Assembly: GCA_013215145.1 (NCBI GenBank)
Contig: JABSRP010000013.1
Span: 62,001-126,000 of the forward strand
DNA length: 64,000 nucleotides
Direction: 5' to 3'
DNA from: Pseudobacteriovorax sp.
Lineage (GTDB): Bacteria > Bdellovibrionota_B > Oligoflexia > Oligoflexales > Oligoflexaceae
The notes beneath the pieces are model-generated. The model was not told the DNA's origin, made no database searches, and saw only the letters and a list, made by a program, of their open reading frames with translations. Numbering within the stretch: the stretch's first letter is position 1; each line of letters starts with the position of its first letter. This document shows, in pieces, positions 18,324 through 26,728 of this stretch. The translations under genes and the position numbers were made by a program.

Positions 18324-18444
18324 ACCTATATAAAGCTTAGCTCGAGCTGTTCAGATTGACTAGCTTTTACGGCTCGAGTACTTAGTCGCAAGGATTCCTC
18401 AAGTGTCTGAAGTTAAAAGATTTTTGAGGTAAAGAGGAGAGCAA

Positions 18445-18726
18445 ATGAGTAACTCAGAAGTTACAATCGAAGCCACTGTACGGACACAGACTGGTAAAGA
18501 ATACGCTAGGAAATTACGGAAAAACGGTAAAATCCCAGCAAATCTAATCGAAAAAGATAAGTCAACTAGTCTTGAGCTTGATCCAAAATGGTTGGGAAAA
18601 GCCTACCAAAACGGTAAAAAGTTCAACCTGACTCTCGAGGGTAATACGAGAGAGGTGAAAATTCAGGAGATCTGTATTCATCCAACTAAGCGCGTCGCAT
18701 TGCATGTAGATCTCATGTACGCATAG
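18445..18726 (+). CDS. rplY: 50S ribosomal protein L25 (bL25), short form
   Basis: A 93-residue 5S rRNA-binding protein. The TGKEYARKLRKNGKIPANLI stretch near residue 15 is the L25 N-terminal signature. It has only the short single-domain form as in E. coli, without the C-terminal CTC extension common in many other phyla. A GAGGAG ribosome-binding site precedes the ATG. pth begins 11 bases after its stop, so the two are co-transcribed. Confidence 0.93.
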   Translation: MSNSEVTIEATVRTQTGKEYARKLRKNGKIPANLIEKDKSTSLELDPKWLGKAYQNGKKFNLTLEGNTREVKIQEICIHPTKRVALHVDLMYA

Positions 18727-18737
18727 CTCTTGAGAAT

Positions 18738-19280
18738 GTGTTGAAACTGCTGGTTGGGTTAGGAAACCCTGGAGTCAAATACGAGACGACTCGGCATAAT
18801 ATGGGCTTTCTTGTGGTAGACGAGTTGGCTGAGAGAAACGCTATCTCGTGGTCGGGTAAAAAGTTTGACGCTGTGGTCGCAAAGGGGTCTGTCTTTGGGA
18901 TAGAGACAGTCTTCATCAAACCTCAGACATTTATGAACTTAAGTGGTAAGTCAGTTTTGATGGCCTCTAAGTTCTTTAAAATTCCTATAGAAGACATCAT
19001 TGTTATCTATGATGACATTGACATGGTTTCTGGGAAGGTTAAGTCGCGGAGAGGTGGAGGACATGGTGGTCATAACGGGATCAGGAGCATGATGGCATCT
19101 TTGGGTGGTTCAGACTTCGAGAAAATCAAAGTTGGAGTTGGTCGTCCTGAGAATAGTAAGGTCCCTGCTTCAGATTGGGTTCTAAGTCCGCTAAGCGATG
19201 AAGAACTAGAATCTGTCCAGAAAAGTGTGATCCAAGACGTAGAAATGCGGCTTGAAGGTATATATAAACAGAGTCGTTAG
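18738..19280 (+). CDS. pth: Peptidyl-tRNA hydrolase
   Basis: Releases peptides from prematurely dropped peptidyl-tRNA. The catalytic H20 in TTRHNMGF and the substrate-binding N10 in GLGNPG sit at the same numbers as in the E. coli enzyme. The FIKPQTFMNLSG and YDDIDM blocks and the GGGHGGHNGIRS loop are intact. Length 180 is usual. The start is GTG at 18738 (a TTG codon follows directly and is the alternative); the ribosome-binding site is weak, and translation may depend on coupling to rplY. Confidence 0.98.
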   Translation: MLKLLVGLGNPGVKYETTRHNMGFLVVDELAERNAISWSGKKFDAVVAKGSVFGIETVFIKPQTFMNLSGKSVLMASKFFKIPIEDIIVIYDDIDMVSGKVKSRRGGGHGGHNGIRSMMASLGGSDFEKIKVGVGRPENSKVPASDWVLSPLSDEELESVQKSVIQDVEMRLEGIYKQSR

Positions 19281-19340
19281 ATTCTCCTTTGCTACAGGGA
19301 CATATCTTGTAGCTGTTAAACCATAAGGGAGGTTTTTGAA

Positions 19341-19697
19341 TTGTTAAGAGAATATGAATTCACCTTTGTGACAAAAGCTGATTTACCAGATGCAGAGAAA
19401 TCTAAAGTACTTGAAGGGTACGAAGAGATTCTTGCTCGCGAAGGTGGTCAAATCATCAAAAAAGCTGATTGGGGTTCTAAAAAACTAGCTTATCCCATCA
19501 AAAAGAATTTCCGAGGACACTATACATTTTACGATCTAACTGCAGCACCGGACAGTATAGCGGAATGTGAGAGACTTCTTCGGATTGATGATAATGTGTT
19601 GAGACACTTGGTGATCAAGATTGACGAAGGTGTCGATGTAGAGGCACGCAAAGCTGAGCTCGCAAAAAAAGATGTTCAGAAGACTGAGGAGAAATAG
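19341..19697 (+). CDS. rpsF: 30S ribosomal protein S6 (bS6)
   Basis: A 118-residue small-subunit protein that binds with S18 on the platform. It opens LREYEFTFVTKAD and contains the GSKKLAYPIKKNFRGHYTFY block typical of bS6. TTG at 19341 is the start, with a strong GGGAGG sequence upstream. rplI follows after two bases; rpsR, which normally lies between rpsF and rplI, is absent and must be elsewhere. The C-terminal tail is charged. Confidence 0.97.
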   Translation: MLREYEFTFVTKADLPDAEKSKVLEGYEEILAREGGQIIKKADWGSKKLAYPIKKNFRGHYTFYDLTAAPDSIAECERLLRIDDNVLRHLVIKIDEGVDVEARKAELAKKDVQKTEEK

Positions 19698-19699
19698 AA

Positions 19700-20143
19700 A
19701 TGCGTTTAATTCTAAACCAAAATGTCGACTCCTTAGGTCAGATAGGTGACATTGTAACTGTTAAAGCAGGCTACGCTAGAAACTATCTGATTCCACGCGG
19801 TTTGGGAGTTATTGCCAATGTTGGTAACGAAAAGGCCTTGAACCAGCAGTTAAAAGTTCTCGATAAAAAGAAGCAAGAGCTTCTGACTGCGGCAAAAAAA
19901 TTGGCTGCTTCAATCGAAAAAACTTCCGTCACTGTTGCTAAGCAAGTCGGTGAGGATGAGAAAATTTTCGGGTCCGTTACAACTGCAGAACTTGAAGGGC
20001 TATTGGCTGCCGAAGGTTTTGAGATTAATCGTAAGGATATTAAACTAACTGAAGAAGTTAAAAAAGTAGGTGTCTTTGCCGCTGAGGTAAAAGTTCATCC
20101 AGAAGTCACTGCTAAGTTTAAAGTTTGGGTTGTTGCTCAGTGA
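19700..20143 (+). CDS. rplI: 50S ribosomal protein L9 (bL9)
   Basis: A 147-residue elongated large-subunit protein. The N-terminal domain signature VDSLGQIGDIVTVKAGYARN is clear, followed by the long connecting helix (about residues 40-75) and the C-terminal domain. The GGAG within the end of rpsF serves as its ribosome-binding site. dnaB follows 58 bases later, so rpsF-rplI-dnaB is probably one transcript, an arrangement seen in many bacteria. Confidence 0.98.
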   Translation: MRLILNQNVDSLGQIGDIVTVKAGYARNYLIPRGLGVIANVGNEKALNQQLKVLDKKKQELLTAAKKLAASIEKTSVTVAKQVGEDEKIFGSVTTAELEGLLAAEGFEINRKDIKLTEEVKKVGVFAAEVKVHPEVTAKFKVWVVAQ

Positions 20144-20201
20144 GTGTCTGCTTGCTTCTAGCAGGCGGCAATCCTAGTCTTATCAACAACGCGAGTTTGA
20201 A

Positions 20202-21566
20202 ATGGTTCAGGAATCCTCCTCCGGAGGTGGTAAAAATCAACTACCTCATTCGGTGGAGGCAGAAAAAGCCGTTTTAGGTTCCGTCCTCCGTGATTCCGAA
20301 AACTTATCCCAAATTGAAGGTATGCTTGAACCAAAGCATTTCTTTATCGATACCCATCGAAAAATTTATGAGGCCATATTCTCTCTCTCCACTCAGGGTG
20401 AGTCAGTCGATCTAGTAACAGTATCAGAAAGACTTCGAGAGTTGTATTTAGGTGAGCAAAATCTAGGCCCTGCATACCTGGTCGATCTCACCGAAAAGAG
20501 TCCCGTTTCTCAAAACGTAGAACACTACGCGAAAATTGTTAGAAATCACTTTTATCGTCGAGATATTATCACCTCCTGTGAGGAGGTCATCGACGGGGCA
20601 AAAACCTTTGACGGCTCCATTGAGTCGTTTATAGAAAAAGTAGAAAAACAATTTTTAGCCATTGCTTCCGAGTACGATAGCCAAGGGATTATTTCGGCAG
20701 ACAAGGTTTTAGAGTCTACTATTGAAGACATCCAAAAGAAATTGGAGTCTGATGGCTCACTTTCAGGTGTCCCAACGGGTTTCAATGATTTGGACCAATT
20801 GACTGGCGGACTTCAACCGAGTGACTTAATTATCCTTGCAGCCCGTCCGGGGATGGGAAAGACCGCTCTCGTACTTAACATCGCTACTAATGCTGCTCTT
20901 GAAGGTAAAAATACTGCAATTTTCACCTTAGAGATGAGTAAAGAGCAGCTTATGGCCAGGGTACTTGCTAGTGTAGCAAGGGTTGATTCTTCGAGATTAC
21001 GAAAAGGTGATCTTGGCGATGAAGAGCAAGATCGGTTGATGGAAGGAGCTCGAAGAATTTATGAAAGAAAAGAAGCTCTGGGAATCGATGAAACACCAGG
21101 AATATCCTTAATGGAGCTGAGATCTAGGTGTCGTCGTTATCACAAAGAGAATGGCCTTGATCTTATTATAATTGACTACTTGCAACTTATGTCGGGTTCT
21201 TCACAGGCAAAAAGTGAAAGTCGAGAACGTGAGATCTCCGAAATATCGATGGGGTTAAAGAATCTTGCTAAGGAGTTAAACGTACCTATCATTGCCCTTG
21301 CCCAGTTAAATAGAGGGCCTGACTCAAGGCCAGATAAACGACCTAAGCTCTCAGATTTGAGGGAATCGGGCTCCATGGAGCAGGATGCCGATATGATTTT
21401 TTTCGTATATCGTGATGAGTATTACAACCCGAATTCTGAGATGGCTGGGATAGCTGAGTTGCTGGTAGCAAAAAATAGACATGGCTCACTTAGCACTGTG
21501 AAGCTAGCATATCAGCCAAATTTTGTATCGTTTCAGAATTTGTTTCAAGAGACAGGTGAGTCCTAG
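20202..21566 (+). CDS. dnaB: Replicative DNA helicase DnaB
   Basis: Hexameric 5'-3' helicase that unwinds the fork and recruits primase. The N-terminal collar domain begins LPHSVEAEKAVLGS, and the RecA-type motor holds Walker A ARPGMGKTA (214-222), Walker B LIIIDYLQLM, and the SKSESRE-like DNA loop followed by LAQLNRGPDSR and the DLRESGSMEQDAD motif. Length 454 is normal and no intein interrupts it. The ribosome-binding site is poor; the ATG at 20202 keeps the expected N-terminus. It ends one base before the convergent fis-like gene. Confidence 0.99.
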   Translation: MVQESSSGGGKNQLPHSVEAEKAVLGSVLRDSENLSQIEGMLEPKHFFIDTHRKIYEAIFSLSTQGESVDLVTVSERLRELYLGEQNLGPAYLVDLTEKSPVSQNVEHYAKIVRNHFYRRDIITSCEEVIDGAKTFDGSIESFIEKVEKQFLAIASEYDSQGIISADKVLESTIEDIQKKLESDGSLSGVPTGFNDLDQLTGGLQPSDLIILAARPGMGKTALVLNIATNAALEGKNTAIFTLEMSKEQLMARVLASVARVDSSRLRKGDLGDEEQDRLMEGARRIYERKEALGIDETPGISLMELRSRCRRYHKENGLDLIIIDYLQLMSGSSQAKSESREREISEISMGLKNLAKELNVPIIALAQLNRGPDSRPDKRPKLSDLRESGSMEQDADMIFFVYRDEYYNPNSEMAGIAELLVAKNRHGSLSTVKLAYQPNFVSFQNLFQETGES

Positions 21567-21567
21567 C

Positions 21568-21912
21568 CTAAATTCCGTAATGTTTGATTTTTTTACGGAG
21601 AGTATTTCTATTGATACCCAATATTTTTGCCGCCTGAACCTGATTTCCCCCCACTCTGCGGAGTATTTGAACAAGCAGTGGTTTCTCGACTTTTGACATA
21701 ATGAGAGAATGCACATCCTCAGGAAAAAATGTACCTATTTGATCTAAAAACCTAGAAATTTTAAGTTCAACAACGTCATCAATGGAATACTGATCTAGCC
21801 GCTTGATCAAGTCAAAGTCATCTATATTGACGGATCTAGAACCTGCTGTTATTGGGTTTGGTGAAGGCCTTTGAGATGTGGGCCCTTGATTCGCTGAGTA
21901 CTGGTCCACCAA
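21568..21912 (-). CDS. fis: Fis-family DNA-binding protein
   Basis: A 114-residue protein whose C-terminal 40 residues (about 75-114) are a Fis/NtrC-type helix-turn-helix: VEKPLLVQILRR then GGNQVQAAKILGINRNTLRKK ending HYGI, very close to E. coli Fis. Residues 25-70 would form the dimerising helices, and the first 25 are a Ser/Pro-rich extension absent from E. coli Fis. Fis-type proteins bend DNA and adjust transcription or recombination. It may instead be a detached output domain of an NtrC-like regulator. It is divergent from grpE across 296 bases and convergent with dnaB. Confidence 0.85.
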   Translation of the reverse strand: MVDQYSANQGPTSQRPSPNPITAGSRSVNIDDFDLIKRLDQYSIDDVVELKISRFLDQIGTFFPEDVHSLIMSKVEKPLLVQILRRVGGNQVQAAKILGINRNTLRKKIKHYGI

Positions 21913-22208
21913 TTAGTTACCTCGTGTTAGTAAGCCAAAAAAGGGAGTCGGGAGAATCTCAATAAAGAGGTTCAATTTTTTTAACAGGTTGTCTCCTTAG
22001 ATGTCAACGTTAGGTTCGAATTTGAGCGGCACTTCGAGCTGTCCGGCATCCTTTTCCTACTTCAGGGGAATCGAATCGATATATTATGGGAATATCTTCA
22101 ATTTTTTGGGCGGAAGTGCCCTTGATTTTCAAGAAATCAAACCCATTATTAGACCTGGTGTTTATGAATGCGCATAAACAAAAAGCATAAACAAAAGGGT
22201 CATGCAAA
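21913..22208. other. 296-base divergent spacer between fis-like gene and grpE
   Basis: The longest gene-free stretch of the window. Apart from the repeats at 22159-22197 I see no open frame with coding character, no CIRCE element and no convincing heat-shock promoter. It must hold promoters for both divergent genes. Confidence 0.5.
22159..22197. repeat. Inverted plus direct repeat before grpE (candidate operator)
   Basis: TGTTTATG and CATAAACA (22159-22166 and 22173-22180) are a perfect eight-base inverted repeat with a six-base spacer. The right arm belongs to a 13-base tandem unit, GCATAAACAAAA plus one base, at 22172-22184 and 22185-22197. The element ends 11 bases before the grpE start, overlapping its translation initiation region. 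Confidence 0.6.
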
Positions 22209-22808
22209 ATGGATATCAACCAAGATCAAGATATGAAAAAACCAAAAGTTGAAATCGTCGACGATGGCGAGGAAAAAGACACTTCGGCCAGCGAAGACTC
22301 GAGTATAGCGGCTCAGGAGTCTGAGGTGGAAAAAGAGGAAGAGGATGTCCTAGCGACTGAGTTGAAGAAGGCTAAAAGAGAAGCACAAGAGTACAAAGAT
22401 AAATTCATGAGGGTCGTAGCTGAAATGGATAATCTTCGGAAACGCTCGGAAAAGGAACGAGCGAATCTATTGAAGTACGGCCATGAGAAAGTTCTTGAAG
22501 ACCTACTTCCTGTCCTGGATAGTTTTGATAAGGCTGTTCAGGTTGCCGATGGTACGGATGTTGCGGCAGTTGTCGACGGAATGAAACTAGTTTCCAATCA
22601 GTTGGTATCGACTTTAGAAAAACACGGGTTGAGTGGTTTTGATTCAGTCGGCGAAGGCTTCGACCCAAACTTTCACCAAGCGATTCAAAAAATCGATGAT
22701 CCTGATGTTAAAGAAGAAGTGGTAAAAGAAGAATTCCAAAAAGGTTATAAGTTGAAGGATAGATTGCTTAGAGCTGCGATTGTTTCTGTGGCGGTTCCAA
22801 AAGACTAG
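22209..22808 (+). CDS. grpE: Nucleotide exchange factor GrpE
   Basis: A 199-residue cochaperone that releases ADP from DnaK. An acidic disordered N-terminus (1-55) leads into the long dimerising coiled coil (about 60-105, with MRVVAEMDNLRKRSEKE) and the C-terminal beta domain (EGFDPNFHQAIQ, AAIVSVA). The start ATG at 22209 follows AAAAGGG. It begins a rightward group with the DnaJ-CTD-like gene and lon, separate from dnaK. A candidate operator overlaps its leader. Confidence 0.97.
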   Translation: MDINQDQDMKKPKVEIVDDGEEKDTSASEDSSIAAQESEVEKEEEDVLATELKKAKREAQEYKDKFMRVVAEMDNLRKRSEKERANLLKYGHEKVLEDLLPVLDSFDKAVQVADGTDVAAVVDGMKLVSNQLVSTLEKHGLSGFDSVGEGFDPNFHQAIQKIDDPDVKEEVVKEEFQKGYKLKDRLLRAAIVSVAVPKD

Positions 22809-22819
22809 GTGAAGCCGAG

Positions 22820-23206
22820 ATGGGATACCAAAAAAAGGGCGATTCTGATGATCCCGTCGATAAGAAACAGGAACGAGCTGATGTCGAAGCCTTTCTAAAG
22901 GAAACTCCCCTCGACGACATCTCCTTTGATCAGTGGTGTAATCACAACAATTCTCTAGATTTGAAATACCCAGTTTTTGTGACTGAAGACCAAGCAAAGA
23001 CTGGGTGTGAGAAAACCATAAAGCTGTCTCGAACTATCTTCTACGAGGAAGATGGAAAGAATAAAAAGAAAAGAGTTAAGTTCTCGAAAGTTATTAGTAT
23101 TCCTAGACTCGATAGTGATTCGCTTGAAATGGTGTTTGATAGAGATGGAGACGAAAAAGAGGGCTGCTGTGGAGTGCTGATAGTTACCGTTAAAGTTATA
23201 AAATAA
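22820..23206 (+). CDS. DnaJ C-terminal-domain-like protein lacking a J domain (putative)
   Basis: A 128-residue protein. Residues 1-50 are charged. Residues ~53-128 follow the pattern of a DnaJ/Hsp40 substrate-binding beta domain: a TEDQAKTGCEKTIKL segment like the entry strand of that domain, then VKFSKVISIPRLDSDS resembling the (V)xIPAGxxxG turn, and a closing GVLIVTVKVIK strand like DLYVxVxVK. There is no J domain, HPD motif or zinc centre. It starts 11 bases after grpE, so the pair is surely co-transcribed and the chaperone context supports the reading. Still, the similarity is by eye and weak. Confidence 0.5.
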   Translation: MGYQKKGDSDDPVDKKQERADVEAFLKETPLDDISFDQWCNHNNSLDLKYPVFVTEDQAKTGCEKTIKLSRTIFYEEDGKNKKKRVKFSKVISIPRLDSDSLEMVFDRDGDEKEGCCGVLIVTVKVIK

Positions 23207-23325
23207 CAGCGATTCTTGTCTTTTTTTTCTAGGTGGATACCTCTTGGGGAATTAATGTTTCTCCTTATGTCACCGATCAGTTTATGAAAGCACCCGAAAG
23301 ATATATTAAACTCAGGGAGTGAGTG

Positions 23326-25770
23326 ATGAGTGAAGCGAAAAATGGACATATTGATGCGGCTAAAGTTGAGTTACCTCTCTTGCCATTGAAAGACATTGTC
23401 GTTTTTCCAAACATGATTGTACCGGTTTTCATAAACGAAGATTTATGTATGAATGCCGTTGAGAAGGCCCTAGATGGGGAACGCAAAATCTTCTTGTCAG
23501 CATTTCGTGTAATGGGTCAGGAAGGCGAGGGATTGAGTTCCACTCTTGATGCTCCATTTGACGTCTACGATACCGGAACGGTTTGTTCTATCATGAGGAC
23601 CCGTAAACTTCCAGACGGTCGGATGAAAGTATTGGTTCAAGGTTTATACAAAGCCAATATTAATGAACTGATCCAGACAGACCCTTTCCCAAGCGTTTCC
23701 CTGTCAACCGTTAAAGATCCTGAGCTTGTAAACTCTTCGAGCGAAGTGGAAGCGTTGATTCGAGCCGTGAGAGAAAGTCTTGAGAAGGTGGTAGGACTAG
23801 GGAAAGTACTGTCTCCGGATATTCTGATGATTTTGGAAGATGTGACGGAACCAGGGCGGCTAGCGGATTTGGTAGCCTCGAATCTAGGGCTAAAAGTCCA
23901 CGAAGGCCAAAGTATTCTTGCGGTTGGAAATCCTATCGATAGATTAAACAAGGTCTATGCGTGTCTTTCAAGGGAAATAGAAGTTTACCAAATGCAAGTT
24001 CGGATTCAGTCGCATGCCAAGGATGAAATCGGACGAATGCAGCGGGAGCACTACCTGCGTGAGCAAATGAGAGCTATCAAGTCCGAACTTGGCGACAATG
24101 ATGGTCGAGATGAGTTGGACCACTTTTGGCAAAAAATGGACGAAGTACCCCTCAATCGTGAAGCTAGAGATGAGGTGACAAGGCAACTAAAAAGACTAGA
24201 GCGGATGCACCAAGACACCAGTGAGGCTGCGTTGACGAGGACCCACATAGAGGTTTTACTTGCTCTTCCTTGGGGAAAGAAAAGTCACGATAATTTAGAC
24301 TTACGTCATGCAAAGGAAATTCTAGACCAGGATCACTACGGTTTGGACCAGGTGAAAGATCGAATTGTCGAGTATCTAGCTGTGAAAAAATTGAATCCAT
24401 CAGCGAAAAGTCCCATTATTTGTTTTTATGGACCTCCTGGGGTGGGTAAGACAAGTCTTGGCAAATCTATTGCTCGTTCCTTAGGACGAGAATTTTCGAG
24501 AATTGCTCTCGGTGGAGTTCGAGATGAGGCCGATATTCGGGGGCATAGGAAAACCTATGTCGGAGCATACCCAGGGCGATTGATGAATGCTCTGAAAATT
24601 GTAGGAACATCAAATCCCGTGATTATGCTAGATGAGATTGATAAGTTGGCTTCGGACCATAGGGGCGATCCATCGTCAGCCTTGCTTGAAGTTCTGGACC
24701 CTGAGCAGAATAAAGCTTTTACCGATCACTACTTGGGTGTTCCCTTTGATCTGTCCGACATCATGTTTATTGCCAATGCTAATACACTAGATACGATACC
24801 GGCTCCCCTTAGGGATCGCCTCGAAATTATCGAAGTATCTGGATATTCAGAGGAAGAAAAAGTAAGTATCGCAAACCAATACTTAATTCCAAAGCAGGTG
24901 CGGGAGGCTGGGCTAAATACAGAGAAGATTACGTTCTCTAAGCCTTCGGTTTCGGCAATAATTAACGGATATACGAGAGAAAGCGGTCTCCGAGGTTTAG
25001 AGAAAAAAATAGCAACCATCTGTCGGAAGCTTGCAAGAAAGCATGCTGAGGAAGGTGATTTGTCAGAAAACTTGAGCCGAAAAATCCGATTGACTCCTAC
25101 CCTTGTCCACAAACACTTGGGTGCAGAACGATTTGGCGACCAATTTTACCATCAAAAGGCGCAGGTTGGGGTGTCCTTAGGTTTGGCCTATACACAGGTA
25201 GGTGGAGAGGTTATGGCTATCGAGTCGACTCTAATCCCTACTGATAAGCACCGATTTGTTCTAACTGGCAAGCTTGGTGATGTCATGAAAGAGTCAGCCC
25301 AAGCGGCCCTATGTTATATAAGATCTAAAATCGAGACATTCGGACTGAATCCCAGCGTAATTGATAACCATGAGCTACATGTTCACGTGCCGGCAGGAGC
25401 CGTTCCCAAAGACGGGCCATCGGCTGGTATTGCCATAGCCACTTCGATACTTTCGGGGCTAATGGGTGTGGAGCCAAAAGAGCGTGTTGCTATGACTGGA
25501 GAGATTACCATTCATGGAAAGGTTTTGGCGATCGGAGGGGTTCGAGAAAAGCTTCTCGCCGCTCAACGTGAGGGTATGTCAGAAGTGATAATACCTGAGA
25601 AAAATAGAAATAATTATAGTGAATTGCCAGCGTCACTAAAGCGTAGCTTGAAAGTTCATTTTGTCAGTGATTATAATGAAGTGTTCGAAGTATTATTCGA
25701 AAATGCAAACAATTCTGGTGTTGCCTTTAGAACTGTGACAGATAGTGTAGATAAGGGGTTAGCCAGCTAG
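23326..25770 (+). CDS. lon: ATP-dependent protease Lon
   Basis: An 814-residue AAA+ serine protease degrading damaged and regulatory proteins in the cytosol. The N-terminal LON domain starts PLLPLKDIVVFPNM; Walker A GPPGVGKTS is at 369-377, Walker B VIMLDEIDK follows, and the protease dyad is S699 (PKDGPSAG) and K742 (GVREKLLA), 43 residues apart as in E. coli. ATG at 23326 is preferred over the GTG one codon earlier; GGAG lies just upstream. The N-domain and ATPase make it the LonA type. It closes the grpE group. Confidence 0.98.
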   Translation: MSEAKNGHIDAAKVELPLLPLKDIVVFPNMIVPVFINEDLCMNAVEKALDGERKIFLSAFRVMGQEGEGLSSTLDAPFDVYDTGTVCSIMRTRKLPDGRMKVLVQGLYKANINELIQTDPFPSVSLSTVKDPELVNSSSEVEALIRAVRESLEKVVGLGKVLSPDILMILEDVTEPGRLADLVASNLGLKVHEGQSILAVGNPIDRLNKVYACLSREIEVYQMQVRIQSHAKDEIGRMQREHYLREQMRAIKSELGDNDGRDELDHFWQKMDEVPLNREARDEVTRQLKRLERMHQDTSEAALTRTHIEVLLALPWGKKSHDNLDLRHAKEILDQDHYGLDQVKDRIVEYLAVKKLNPSAKSPIICFYGPPGVGKTSLGKSIARSLGREFSRIALGGVRDEADIRGHRKTYVGAYPGRLMNALKIVGTSNPVIMLDEIDKLASDHRGDPSSALLEVLDPEQNKAFTDHYLGVPFDLSDIMFIANANTLDTIPAPLRDRLEIIEVSGYSEEEKVSIANQYLIPKQVREAGLNTEKITFSKPSVSAIINGYTRESGLRGLEKKIATICRKLARKHAEEGDLSENLSRKIRLTPTLVHKHLGAERFGDQFYHQKAQVGVSLGLAYTQVGGEVMAIESTLIPTDKHRFVLTGKLGDVMKESAQAALCYIRSKIETFGLNPSVIDNHELHVHVPAGAVPKDGPSAGIAIATSILSGLMGVEPKERVAMTGEITIHGKVLAIGGVREKLLAAQREGMSEVIIPEKNRNNYSELPASLKRSLKVHFVSDYNEVFEVLFENANNSGVAFRTVTDSVDKGLAS

Positions 25771-25780
25771 AGAGGAAACT

Positions 25781-26029
25781 ATGGGTAGCATTGTTAAATG
25801 GATCTTGAAACACACTTTAGTTGCCGCTTTCTGGGTCTTCGTGCTCTCCATACAAGTTCAAGGCAGACCTCTATTTTTTCTTGCTCACAGCATCCTTATT
25901 GACAATACCTTAGTGAGAAATATGGACAGGCATATTAGCGAGTTATGGGTTGAAATTACCATGACAGCTAGCGAGACTTACGAAAAGATTTCCGAATCCC
26001 GGGATAACCCAGAAAAAGAAACCTTTTGA
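25781..26029 (+). CDS. Small membrane or secreted protein of unknown function
   Basis: An 82-residue protein with one hydrophobic segment (about residues 7-27) that may be a membrane anchor or an uncleaved signal, followed by a polar helical tail rich in Glu. It starts 10 bases after the lon stop with AGAGGA upstream, so it is probably translated from the lon transcript. I do not recognise the family. Confidence 0.6.
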   Translation: MGSIVKWILKHTLVAAFWVFVLSIQVQGRPLFFLAHSILIDNTLVRNMDRHISELWVEITMTASETYEKISESRDNPEKETF

Positions 26030-26101
26030 CCTCACTTACAGAGAATATCTCCCCTTTCCTCCAATTCATGACTTGAACAAATTGCTATGATATAGTCTCG
26101 C

Positions 26102-26122
26102 AGTCCTTATTCTATTAGGACT
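26102..26122. promoter_or_regulatory. Short inverted repeat before def
   Basis: AGTCCT and AGGACT are separated by nine bases, 31 bases before the def start. It may form a small leader hairpin or be an operator half-pair; nothing else supports it. Confidence 0.3.
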
Positions 26123-26152
26123 ATATGGCAAGATTGTGTTTAGGAGAGATTC

Positions 26153-26728
26153 ATGGCGGTTCTTAAAGTCCTAGAATGGCCGGCAAAAGTTTTGGAAACG
26201 AAGTCGGAGCCAGTCGAGAAAGTTGATGACGAAATTAAGTCATTTGTTGCCGATATGCACGAGACTATGGATGCAGCTGGGGGGATTGGTTTGGCTGCTA
26301 ATCAAGTGGGAAGGGCGGTTCGGGTCTTGACAATAATGATTCCTTGGTCTGAAAGTCGATACGCTGATCAAGAACCGGAAAAAAAGGAACCTTGGCATGA
26401 TAAGCGTTGGACTTTCATTAATCCCGTAATTAAGAAGAAGAATGGGAAAATCCGTTGGCAAGAGGGCTGTTTAAGTTTCCCCGAAATATATGAGTTTGTG
26501 GACAGAGCTTCAGAGATAGAAGTGGAAGCACTAGATGAAAACGGTCAGACATTTACAGTTGAGGCAAATGGTCTTTTTTCTGTGTGTCTTCAGCACGAAA
26601 TAGACCACATAGATGGGATAGTGTTCATCAACCGTATGAGCCGATTAAAGTCTTCTATGGTAAAGAAAAAAGTAAGCAAACGTCAGAGGCTAGGTAGTGT
26701 CGAGGAGTCTGTTAATGACCAATCATAG
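26153..26728 (+). CDS. def: Peptide deformylase
   Basis: Removes the N-formyl group from new proteins, before methionine aminopeptidase acts. All three motifs are present: GIGLAANQVG, EGCLSFPE with the metal-binding Cys, and LQHEIDHIDG with the two metal His and the catalytic Glu. At 191 residues it is slightly long, with an insertion after residue 62 (charged, DQEPEKKE). AGGAGA precedes the ATG. Its end overlaps rpe by 14 bases. fmt, the usual partner, is not next to it. Confidence 0.98.
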   Translation: MAVLKVLEWPAKVLETKSEPVEKVDDEIKSFVADMHETMDAAGGIGLAANQVGRAVRVLTIMIPWSESRYADQEPEKKEPWHDKRWTFINPVIKKKNGKIRWQEGCLSFPEIYEFVDRASEIEVEALDENGQTFTVEANGLFSVCLQHEIDHIDGIVFINRMSRLKSSMVKKKVSKRQRLGSVEESVNDQS

